Shown: positions 11,888 through 22,700 of the stretch, one piece after another | Numbering within the stretch: the first letter of the stretch is position 1 | How the letters are laid out: the number at the start of each line of letters is the position of its first letter | Assembly: GCF_048128805.1 (NCBI RefSeq) | Contig: NC_136005.1 | Location: 16,440,760-16,504,759, forward strand | Source: Centroberyx gerrardi | Lineage: Eukaryota > Chordata > Actinopteri > Beryciformes > Berycidae | Direction: 5' to 3' | DNA: 64,000 nt | Translations under genes and position numbers: made by a program | The notes under the pieces: model-generated | The model's database searches: none | What the model was told of the DNA's origin: nothing | What the model saw: only the letters and a program-made list of their open reading frames with translations

Positions 11888-12687
11888 AGGGATGGGGGCG
11901 GGGATCATATGTTATTCTGTAATGATATACAATACAATAACTGAAAATCCAGAGCAGAGCCGGCCCTAAGCTTTTGGTAGCCATAAACAAAATACTGTTT
12001 GTGGACCCGAAACACTCCAACCATATCCACCAAATTACTCCCACCATAATAACAATTCCATGATGTGGTCCTTCTTAGCAGTTGCATAATGTTTATACCA
12101 CAGGCCGGCTCTGATCCAGAGAAACCTTAATATTTCTGAGGTCAAACAGAGGTGAGCTTTGCTGCATCACAGCAATAAAAGAGAGATGAAACGAGCTTCT
12201 TCATTTTACTAATAAAGATGCACTCGTCACCACTGCAGTCCCTCACTCTAACTGTAAATAGTGTTAAGCCCTGACAGAAGCCTTTATTCATTGCTGGTAT
12301 CTTTCTTCCTCTCCTTTTCTAATTATTTTCACTCATCTTGTCCCTTCCTCTCTGCTCTCTCTCCATACCTCCCGAACTTTTCCCTCAGAGGCCATGTCCA
12401 GCGCCGCCCTCTATGACTGCCTGTATCTGGAGATCTCCGCCTCTCTGGACCACCGAACCCCAGAGCTGCTGGAGTGTGCGGTGAGGCTAGCGAGGGGCCA
12501 GGCCCCGTGGCCCCCAGGAGCCAGCGGGGAGGACATGAGCGGAGGAGGGCAGCGCGAAAGCATAACCTCCCGTGCCAAACGTTTCCTGTCTAGCCTGGTG
12601 CCCCGCTACCCCCGAGAAAGAGAGCGAGAGGCGGGCAAGTTCCTCAGGCAGAAGTCCCGGTCTTGCCACGACCTCGGGGCGCTGTGA
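7944..12687 (+). CDS. rem2: RGK-family small GTPase Rem2
   Basis: Exons 7944-7997, 8547-8856, 9029-9102, 10731-10908 and 12389-12687 join in phase to about 304 aa. A 14-3-3-type N-terminal stretch (RRGSTPLPIKHQLRR, compare mammalian RRGSMPVPYKHQLRR) is followed by the G1 loop GQNGVGKS (about 95-102), an unusual G3 position DNWRQ (about 142-146, mammalian DIWEQ), VFSVTDRRSF, G4 NKSD (about 192-195), and the RGK signature C-terminus RQKSRSCHDLGAL. RGK proteins inhibit high-voltage calcium channels through the beta subunit, remodel actin, and reach the plasma membrane by a basic, non-prenylated tail. SITSRAKRFLSSLVPR agrees with Rem2 over Rem1, Rad and Gem. The segment between DNWRQ and VFSV is about 8 residues shorter than in mammals. 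The start is the first ATG after the acceptor near 7936. Confidence 0.94.
9103..10730. other. rem2 intron 3, no internal gene seen
   Basis: About 1.6 kb of AT-rich intron. No coding exon, RNA gene or clear transposon was recognised. I looked here for a missing exon carrying the mammalian GWLRDHCL segment of the switch II region and found none. Confidence 0.6.
11852..11886 (+). repeat. (TG)n microsatellite in rem2 intron 4
   Basis: Uninterrupted TG tract about 35 bases long, about 70 bases upstream of a small hAT-like element. Confidence 0.95.
11955..12113. mobile_element. Small hAT-type MITE with perfect 8-bp target duplication
   Basis: 159-bp non-coding element with 11-bp terminal inverted repeats, CAGAGCCGGCC at the left and its reverse complement at the right. 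It is flanked on both sides by the identical 8-mer ATCCAGAG (11947-11954 and 12114-12121). An 8-bp duplication and CAG-type termini are typical of hAT transposons. No transposase is encoded, so it was mobilised in trans. It sits in rem2 intron 4. Confidence 0.9.
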
Positions 12688-14693
12688 TCGAGGACGAGGA
12701 GCTTAATGGCTAGGCCGTTAACAGAGATAGCCGGGAGTAATGTAGTATACAAACAGAGAGAGAAAGAGGATAATAGAGCAATTTAGTGGATAAGAGACAG
12801 AGAAATATGAGCAAGTTACAGAGATGAGGCTGCGTGAATGTGAAGGTGGCAGAGTAATGAGAGGACAATGTGCACACAGCAAAGGAGAGCAGGGAGAATG
12901 ACAAGGTTGTGATTACGTTTATGCATAGGATAATATAGAAATTTTGTACACAAGATCAAGCACTGAAGACCTGACGAACACTCATTAAGATACTGTTTTA
13001 GAACACCTGTAAATAGACTGTAGTAGTGATACTCAATTGCCACCCTCTTTGTTTTGAGAACAAAATAAATTGCTTTTATGAGTCTTGAGACGGTTGCTGT
13101 GCATTTGCCTTGGGTTTCGTTATTACAAAGGTTGTCACATTTTGATCATTGCAATGAATAATAAAGCAGTCGAAATGTCAAGCAATAGTACAAGCAGAGG
13201 GTAAAGTCATAGTCACACATTTTCATAATTTATTAGTGGGTTAGACTTTGCTGATGATTCATGTTATGACCACTCATTTACTCTCAGATAATGTGGTATC
13301 CATGGGGACAGCCAGCAGTATAAAACCAAAAGGCCGGGGAGGAAGGAAGGGACAGAAAGAGATAAAAATTGGACTTTAAGAGCATGAGAGCAGGGAAAGG
13401 GATGGAGAGGGAAAAGCAGATTATTGTATGTAGAGTGATTGTTGCCAGGTTACGGTTGTCTAGGAGACCTAGAATCATCATGACATACACATTGTGTCCA
13501 TTTCAGCTGTGACTGCACTCCATTTCTCCATACGTTGCATATAGATTCTGTGATGGACACACAGTAAATTGCATTTGCTAATATAAAATGCAACACTCCG
13601 AATTAAAATGCGGAGGATTTTGTCAGATATCAGCTGCCCTGCACTCATCTGCACCACTCTCTACCCTCAGCACATCCATCCTCCCACTTCCACCCACACA
13701 TGGACAAAAGACTGAGCGTATCATAGGTCGTTATATCCGTCATTTGTTATCAAAGAGAGAGCTCTGCTGTAATAAAAGTAAAAAAATAAAATGGTGGCAT
13801 GATATTCTGACTCATTCCCTTGGCTCCAAACTCCTGGAATGAAGAAATAGGTTACATTTAGAATTCTCACGACAGGAGCTGCAGGCTCCCTCTTGTGGCA
13901 GAATAAAATTGGAACATGTTCATGAGGTCTGCCAGTCACACAGATTGTAAGAGCGCAAATGAGAAAATTATTAGAGGGATATATGAACACGGTTCAGATG
14001 GCAGATATAAGGGTAAGACGGTCAAACCATCAGTAACAGATTCATGCTGAACTCTTCCGGCTACTTTGTAAACTACAAAAGTAGACAGAAATTGCTGGCA
14101 AACTAGCTGCAACCCAGAGGGTGGGGGGGGCTGCGAGGGCTTTGACATCTGAACAGGAAGTGTGACGGTGATCTGAATTTCTAAAATGGTCCAGTTGGTG
14201 GGAGAGCAGACTGGCACTCAGAGTGCCAATGTACAAATGCACCTGAATTAGGACATTTTGCATCAAGTGCCAAGTATGAAAATAGTAAAATCAAACCAGT
14301 ATGCAGCGTCGGCTCTATGCACCTGAGCAACTGACAGTCTCAATGACTAATGTGACATCAGTGTAAACTAAAGACTTAAGCAAATTTGACAAAAAAAAAA
14401 ATTATGATAAAAATAATGACACTAGCATGTAGAGAAGACTACCAAGGATACAATAAAATAAAAAAGATAAAAATTAAAGCTATACCATTTTCAAAATTTG
14501 TGTATAGAGAATATTGGGATTAAAGAACCACAGAAGCTCATTTAATTAATTCTCTCTTTAATGGAATGATTTAAGTATGTGTACATTTGATCCTACTGTT
14601 AGTAAGCTTTTCATGGTAAACAAAAGATGTGACATTGACAGAAAGTGGAAGTCTTGATGAGCGCACACTAGGGTGAAAGAGTCTTCAGCCGCT
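12688..14693. other. rem2 3' UTR and convergent rem2-paics spacer
   Basis: An AATAAA at 13064-13069 gives rem2 a 3' UTR of roughly 400 bases. From there to the paics stop codon the sequence is AT-rich with short A-runs. It must contain the paics 3' UTR, but no unambiguous polyadenylation signal was identified for that gene. No additional gene recognised. Confidence 0.55.
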
Positions 14694-17600
14694 TCAGAGG
14701 CTGCAGGCCTGTAACTTCTTGTCCGCCAGCTTGAGAGACACCCAGGTGTTGAGCATGGAGGCCCTCAGCTTGCACCACACCAGATGGTCGGTCAGGCCGA
14801 AGATCTGGGCAGCAAACTGAGCAGCAGCCTCTGGGGAGAGGACTGTGGAACAGCCAAGACCTGCAGGCGGAAGGGAATGTGACGCTCAAGTAAAATGATA
14901 AACACAAACTCACATGTGACTGAAACAAGTCAACGCACTAGACAGCGAACGTTTCTAAATGTGTTTACCGCTTGGCATGCGAAGGGATGACCAGACGTCT
15001 TGTGCCCCCCAGTCTGGAGTGAGAGGGGGGCAGTTGATGACGGGATAAGCCGTGTTTCCTGACATCACCGGACCAAGGCCGTTGCTTCTGCCCGCTACAG
15101 CCACAAACACGGTGGGTATGCCATCACCTGAGGAAAAGCATATAGATCAATACATACAATAACTATGACATGAGAGATGACAATATAACACCCCCCCCCC
15201 CCCCCCCCATTTCTTTAAGAAGGGAAAACAGAAAGAAATCAGTTGAAACAAAGAGGGAAAAATGTGGCGTAACGTCACATTGGCTGTTACGGAAAATCTG
15301 TTAATTCCTTTAGCACATTTACTTGCCACTCTGGTTTTACATTAGCCATAGCCTGATTCACTTGGGGACATGTGCTTTAACATTTTGAAATATAATTTCC
15401 TGTTAATGTTAAAAATGTATGACCCGAGCGAGAGCTGGCATGCTATAGTTGATACCCAAAAGATATAAACATACAGATTCACAAGCATCAAAATGATTCC
15501 TGCACAACAATTAAATGCTTCTTGTCACTTCCAGTTAAACTGCCTGAATAAACACAAGGAAGCCATCATTTTGTCTGTATTAGTGGATTATGACTTTGGG
15601 TAGATGAGGATGTTTGATCATATTTCAAACTGTATAGAATCCCATGAGCAGCGGAACATAATTTGATTTTGAATGATTTACACACACACACACACACACA
15701 CACACTATGCATCCAGTGTTATTGATGGATCTGAAGCAGTGGAGCAATGCTATAATTTCTCCACTGCTAAAAACATCACCAAGATACTTTAGTATGCACA
15801 CCTTCATATTGTGCTTTGATGCGGAGCGTCTCATCTGGACCTTTGTGTGCTGAGGTGACTCTCAGGATGCAGGGGATGCCGTAGGCGGTGCAGGCCTTCC
15901 TGATTTTTTCGCAGTGGGCCATATCAGAGGTGGAGCCCATCAGAACCACCACCCTGCCACCGGCCTGGGGCTCCAGCAGCAGCTAGGGACAAACAGCACT
16001 CATTAGCTCCACACAATTCTCAGGTCATCAGTCCACTAAATGTATGGGTGGGATGTGATTCAATAAAAAACAAAACAATGTAACCCAGCAGCTGTGTGAA
16101 TACAACTAAGAGACACCTACATATTCATGTTTATACAATTCTTGAATGAAGAGTCAACAAAAGTGCAAGAGTTCACAAAAGTAATAAAACTGGACTGTCT
16201 GTCAATACTACATGTTGATTCTAGGCAAACACTAAAGCCTGTTCTGATAACAGACAAAGCAGGTCACATTGCTTGATCTTGTGGGCTAAAGAGCAAATTG
16301 CACAAAGTTAGGGGCAAATAGGTTCAGCGTACCTTGACCCTTTCAGAGACCCACTCAAAGTTTCTCTTCACCATCTGCATTGCTTCAGGTGTCACTTCTT
16401 TCAGGTCTCTGTATACCTAGAGTGGAAAAAGGTCATTTGTTGAACAGCCATTTACTAGAGGAGATCAGCGAATTACATTTTCTGAGAAGTGTCAAAATTA
16501 AAAAAGCAAGGCAACTGGTGAATCCTTACCTGCTTATCTTTTTGCTGGCTTCGATCTCCGGCTGGCCACAGCCTCCATGAATCGTTGTCGATCACATCAG
16601 CGAGGACGATCTCTTTGGTCGTCACATTCACACCAAACTCGATCTATGGAGCAAGGAAGATAATCCTCCTTAGTTGGGAAACGACTACAATTGCTCAGTA
16701 GAAAACTAGGTCAGGTCAGTCAAAGTCGGGTCTGGGGACCCCCGGGGGTCCTAGAGAGAATTCCAGGGGGTCTCCAGAAAAATTTGCAACACTTTAATCA
16801 CCATTATTTCACTCCATGGAAGTTAGCACAATGAGAGTAAGTATATGGATGACTATTTTGCTCATAGCTTTCACTCTTCACCCTGTTGGTATCCCCTGAT
16901 CTACAGTTATATAATTCTGCACCAAGTCATATCAAACAACAAAAATATTCTCAGAAAGGGTTCCACTGGACAAAATCTTAAATCTTATTATTATTAAATG
17001 GGGTCCGTGGTCCAATGCAGATCCATTTGAGAGGTCCTTGATATGAAAAGGTTTGTGAAGCCCTGCTCCCAAATGACCAGCAGAGGGTAACGTAGCACTA
17101 TGTACCTTCATATCCACCAGTGTGCAGTTCTGGGTGGCCCAGGCCTTCTCCAGGATCTCAAAGATGGCCACGGTGCTGCGATTCATGATGTCCACCTCAC
17201 ACTGGCCAATAGTGAGCCCAGCCAGAGAGAATTTGGCCTCCAGCAGCTGCTCCTCCGACCACTGAGGATCATTGTTGGCATCATCCTATATCAAGACAAA
17301 AGCAACAGATAAACATATTAGACCTGAACTGACATCTGGACACTTTTTGAGTCCAGCTACAACCTTTGAATATATTAAAAAAAAAAAAAAAAAAAAAACA
17401 CATGGAAAGCGACCAGGCAACTGGATAGGTATACTTTTTTTGACTATTATTCAGCCTCAGTATTGCTGCAGGAACATAAAACACAACATACTTTGAAGAA
17501 CATCTCCATCTTCAGCGGGGAGAAGCGGTAGCCTTCCTTCACTCCTGGATTCCTCTTGAGGAAGGATCCAGTTGCCACTCTGCGACAAACCCACTCGATG

Positions 17601-18917
17601 GGAATCATCTCACAGTGGGCTGCAATGAACGCAGTGTCTGAGTGCTGCTTCTCAAATGCCGTCTTAATGCCTGGAAAAACAGAGTAGATAATAAGCCTCA
17701 AACTACACCATAGATCTACTCAATCCAATCCACATCTCCTCAGCGTATCACTTCTGGGTATAAATGAACAGATTTTTGAAGGACAGTACTTTGTTTTCCC
17801 TGTGCCATTCCAAACCCACATTAACCCAAGTCCTTCTTCATTCCAGTGTTTACAAACTCCCCCCCCTTCTGATTTATAATATATTTACAACACCTTTTGT
17901 TTACTTTTATACAGGCACTATTTGCATAATGAGCTCTGAAACAACTGGAGTATCATACATCTCTGAACTCATATTTTAACTGTGGCAAGCATACCCACCC
18001 TTTGGTATAAGTTTGGATTGCAGATTGATTTTTGAAGACACAAACAATTTACAGATGTGCAAATTAACCACTAGAGCTGTCACCACCCTAAGATGAATAA
18101 GTGAGTGAGGGGGGAGGCGGTTTGTCACATTCTAGTAAATTATAAGAAGCAAAGTCTGAAGTCACAAGACGGCCATTAGCACAGTCTGGCTGACACATGG
18201 ATTGCACTCATGAGGGGCACATGAGTTACGCTTACCCAATTACTTTTAAATTAATGCAAGGTGGAGAGTAATTTTGGAATCTGTGCTTTTTGTGCACTTT
18301 AATTTGAAAAGGTCAAACATGTATGCATGCAGGCTACAACGCTCAGTCAGTTCTGCACATGCATGCCTCTGTTCAGTTCCCTTGTAAGGACTAAAATCTT
18401 TGCTTCAAAAAGATTCTTGAATGGCAACAAAATGTTTCTATGCATGTAGGAAATTTGCTGAGTCTGACACAACTGCTCCACCCGCGCATATAAACAGGCT
18501 GCATCATGCTTTGCGTGAAATCAGAAACACAGTAACCCAGTTCGCCCTAATGTGAATCCTCACCAGAATCCTGCAGCAACTTGAACACGCAGCTGGTGGT
18601 TTTGTTGGCGATAGCGGCCTTGCCCTCCATCTGGTCCTTCCTCACGGCATTTCCAGCAGTTATCTGGTCTTTGGACTGGACCAGAACCAGACCGGGCTGG
18701 TCCACGAGCTCGAAAATCTGCTTCGTCTTTCCCTCATTTAGCTTATTGCCGACCTTCAGCTCTAATAAAAAAAAAAAAAAAAACACACAATCACAAGCTG
18801 AACAGTGAACAACACATTCAAACTATGTAGCTTTCCAGTTGGGCAACTTCTGAAACTCACGACTGCGTGAATAACTTTGACAGTAACAAGTTGTACTGTA
18901 CCTGACGTGGAGGCCAT
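14694..18917 (-). CDS. paics: Bifunctional SAICAR synthetase / AIR carboxylase (purine synthesis steps 6 and 7)
   Basis: Nine coding exons read on the minus strand: 18917-18902, 18761-18564, 17670-17492, 17285-17106, 16643-16530, 16416-16333, 15982-15802, 15127-14969 and 14860-14694. The phases close to 425 aa, the same length as human PAICS. The N-terminal SAICAR synthetase half has [38 protein letters not shown] and NDDSWRLWP-like ([16 protein letters not shown]). The C-terminal AIR carboxylase half has [39 protein letters not shown] and [10 protein letters not shown]. The enzyme converts AIR to CAIR and CAIR to SAICAR in the cytosol as an octamer. An acceptor at 18941 upstream of the ATG and a donor at 19100 predict an untranslated first exon, so transcription starts in the promoter shared with ppat. 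Confidence 0.98.
15191..15208 (+). repeat. Poly(C) homopolymer in paics intron 7
   Basis: Eighteen consecutive C on the + strand (poly-G in the paics transcript), within the intron between the exons ending at 15802 and starting at 15127. Confidence 0.95.
16712..17065. mobile_element. Degenerate hAT-like non-autonomous element in paics intron 4
   Basis: Starts near a CAGT-type end followed by GGGTCTGGGGACCCCC and ends with GGTCCTTGATATGAAAAGG then AGCCCTG. The same order of motifs (GGGGACC, CCAGGGGGTC, AGTTAGCACAATGAGAG, TCCTTGATATGAAAA) is found in the element at 61886-62223, so the two are copies of one family. Boundaries are approximate and I found no convincing target duplication. Confidence 0.65.
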
Positions 18918-19704
18918 GTTGTTCTTTGAAAACCTGTAGCCCTGAAACACAAAAGACAAAGTGAAATCAAGCAGAACTTGCAAATGTTTCTTATGCCACT
19001 CGACCAGGACGGGACTTGTGGTCGTGAGGAGAAGTTAGAACATGGATAGAAAACAGGAGGCGCGGAGGCAAAAGAACAGGGAAGTCGACTGAGTCTTACG
19101 TGCTGTAACAGCCAATCACAACGCTCTGTCGATTCACACAACCAATCACAGAAGCGCAGTACTCATCACGCACGGGGAACACACTCCAGCACAATAAATT
19201 TGCAAGGAGACTGTTTTTTGTTTTTTTTAATCGCTAAACTATCCCTATTTTACTTCCTCGCAACAGGATTAATCCGTCACAACATTTGATAAACTTGATC
19301 AGAAGAATACAATTACATGACCGAATCGATTAATTTGTCAGATTCGTTGTTTTCCTCCTCATCGCACACTACCACGTGTTAACTTGTGAGATTCAAGAAG
19401 TCAGATGTTTGATTGAATCAGTTTCGCTTCATGTATCGTCTAATACTTAAAGTCGTCCGCTAACTGTGGTCCGTATTTTTTTCCTTGTCGTCGCAAAAAC
19501 ATCATTTGTTTCGACTTGTGATTTCACGGCTAGTTCAAAATGTCACTTTTTGTTTGCTGAACTGTTGTTTTCTGACCACGTTGTACCGTAGTCAAAGCTA
19601 TTGGCACGTGGTCACTCCCAACATAGTGGAGGCACGCACGCGCTGATTACTCAGACAAGGTAAAGGCACGGGACGCCTGGGGACCGGAGCACCGGACAGC
19701 GACG
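18918..19704. promoter_or_regulatory. Bidirectional paics/ppat promoter with two CACGTG E-boxes
   Basis: 787 bases separate the two start codons of divergent purine genes. Canonical E-boxes CACGTG are at 19373-19378 and 19605-19610, the second about 95 bases upstream of the ppat ATG. A CpG-containing CACGCACGCGC stretch near 19634-19644 resembles an NRF1 site. The paics untranslated exon donor is at 19100, so the shared core promoter is probably 19.1-19.7 kb. The GPAT/AIRC pair is known to share a bidirectional promoter in birds and mammals, and MYC binding at purine genes is established. The individual sites here are sequence matches only. Confidence 0.8.
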
Positions 19705-22700
19705 ATGGAGTTTGAGGAGTCCGGTATCGGAGAAGAGTGCGGGGTGTTCGGATGCGTGGCTGCCGGAGAGTGGCCGACACAGCTGGAAGTGGCACAGGTC
19801 TTAACTTTGGGACTTGTGGCGTTGCAGCACAGGTAGGTAACGGAGGTCTCGAGGGCGTCAGGGTATATGGACACTACATCTTACTTTAAAGTGAAGTCAC
19901 AGTTGATGTTGTTGGTTTTATTGTTACATTGGAGAGCGAAAAGATACAGCAGACATCTGCTTTGACGCCATCGCTAAATACAATAGCTACTTAAAGGACC
20001 GCCCCTGCAACATAGTTTGGTGAGCTAAAGTTAAGTCTAAAAAATATCACATTGATAAAACAATAATATGTAGTCATCAATCATTGCACCACTTGTCCCA
20101 CAAACTTAGCCGATATTAGCGGTGTGGGAGTTTTGGTGGAAGTAATTTGCAGGATGCAGGAAATGTGCAGCCTCGAGCTAGAAAGAAAAAAAAGTGTTGG
20201 AGATGTCTGTTGTCGGAAGAAAACAACAACGCCGAGTTCACCACAGCGATTTCAAGAATGCATGATTGAGTCTATTCGGTAAACTGGCAATTAAAATGTA
20301 TTGTGCTGCTAATCAATCGCGTGACTGGAGGCAAACCTGTTATTTAACATTTTGGAGCCAAATTGACTCTTGAAACGGCCGACCCGCTGTGAGTTTGTGC
20401 TCTTTCCCCGTGTTCATAATGCGTGATGACCCTTACGAAAAACAACTGTATTAATGCCATAATATTTTTTTAGTGTACTACACAAAGATCATATCAAAAC
20501 TTAAAACTATACTAACTGTAGCAATATTATAATGTTACCATATGAGATACAGTTACCACTAAGTACAATAAAGTCACTATAAACTTACTATTGAGTACCG
20601 CACACACTTTAAATCCCCATAAGAACAATTTGAGACTACACCCATACCCATTATAACACCTATACACCCCTTATAATCCTTGAATTTGCAACAGTTCATC
20701 CAGCATAGCAGCTTCATTAAGAGTAGTTTGTATAGTGGGCCTTCATTTCTTAATGTTTGTTATTCTTCATCATATGGAGTTAGTTGAGATTACCTGTCTA
20801 TCAGGGAGCAGATTAGGGGAAGCCATTGAACAGACTGAATTGATCTCTATTATCGGGATGTGATCCTGCTCTTCTTTACATTGGACCTCCATCCTATCTG
20901 CACAGCCAGTCCCAGTATCCAGTCTCTTTACTGGTCTGAATGTGGTATCTGAAAATATAAACAAGACCAAAAGGTTCAGATTATTTTTCTCAGTTACCTG
21001 AATGTTATTGGTCTGATAAAGGACTTCAGTATGACTTTTTCCTTTTTGGTAGCAGTTAGGACTTGGTCTCAACCAGCCCATGACCATAATTTCATTATGA
21101 GACTCCATGGCAAATCATGGGACTGAGTCACTGAATTAGAATTTACAAAGTCTTTTGTTGGTTGTAGATTTGTAACTCTTATCTTGTGACATGCAAATGT
21201 GACATTACAGGAAGAGGCAAATTTCAAACCTTGATCTACAGCTTTCCTCTTCATTCCTCTGTTTGCTGGCAAGGTATCCTCTTTATCTCCCCGAGTTTCA
21301 GAAGGGCCTGCAACACACAACATGAAACTGTTTTAAGATAAAGACAACAGACTATTCTCTTAAAGCAAAAATCTGACCCATTGGATTTCACAAGCTATTT
21401 CCAAGCTATTTGGGGATACAGGTACATTTTTCTTATTCAGATTCTGGTAAACAGTTTAAAACACTGAAATAAATCTCATTTTCATTGTAGAAGCTCCAGA
21501 AAGTGTTGCCACTTGACATCTCAGATTTGGTTCTGGATAATTGTAGCTTTTGGAAAAAGTTGTTTTTCGCTGTTGTCGTGTGAAAACCTCAGACCTCTGA
21601 TTTTGGTGATTTTCATGTTTTAACTTCAATTGAAATTGAATTGATAAGAAAGAATATGTCATCAATATTTAATTGTAACTGGCTGTCAAATGCAAATCAG
21701 CAAAGCTACAGAAACAAGCTAAAACCTGCTCATTCAGATTGCACAGTAGTCAACAAAATAAATCAATATATTATCTCACATAGTTCAAGCAAGCAGAAAA
21801 TCACTTGAATCACTGCATGTGTCTCTGTATCTAGTGTAATCAATATCTAGTTGGAAATCCCTGGGTAAATATTGGTGCATTTAGTCACTTTATGCTTACA
21901 GTATGAGTTTTAAAAAGGGGCATAAGGAATGTAGAGTCAGGGGAAAAAAGCTTGAATGCTGTTGACCTATGAATCCTGCTGATTGGTCCAGCTGAGGTCA
22001 GCGGTGGACTTTTGTAATTCATGATAGAGAGCTATATGTGTGAATTCTTACTCAGCCAATAACTATATATTAGACATGAATGAATTATGATATCATGCTC
22101 ACTCATGAATCTGTGTTGTTGATCCAAGCCGCGCTCCTTGCCTGCATGCAGCCTTGGTTCTGCGTTGTTTGGTATAATCTCGAGGCTCATAGATGAGACC
22201 GAGTCGGCGTTGGAAGTTCTTTCCTCCTCGGCGCCCATCATTGAAGTCACTGTATCCACTTTTGGCAAACTGACATCTGTACTGCCGTCCTCCTCACAGC
22301 CGTCCAACATGGTCGATCCACCTGACTCCGCCTGGTGGTCTATATATCCCATATTATGTGGCGATCCGTTGGTTGTGCGGTTCAGAATGGCGTCCACCTC
22401 ATCGTAGAACCTCATGAGGCGTCGTGGATCGGCGGCGTCAGCTTTACCCCTCTGGAGGGAGCGGTAAAGGTACTTGAGGTTTTTATACTTGGTGTGGCAC
22501 TGTTTCCAGTCACGTTCAATGCCCTGCTGCATCAACCGGTTGGAGATCTGGACGAAGATGTCTCTCTTTCTGGTCGAACTCTCCAGCTGCCTGCACACAC
22601 CCTCTTCGGACCAAACTTGAATCAACGCCCGCACTTCCTGGTCACTCCAGTTTCGACCTGTGTCCGACACCGTGACCACATGGAACTGGTCAGAGCCGGA

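Noticed and set aside
20461-20770. Further 3' exon of the nested MYB/SANT gene, using a possible donor at CAG/GTAATC near 20797
   Set aside because: The frame ends cleanly at 20770 and no convincing downstream exon was found; the donor-like site is noted only.
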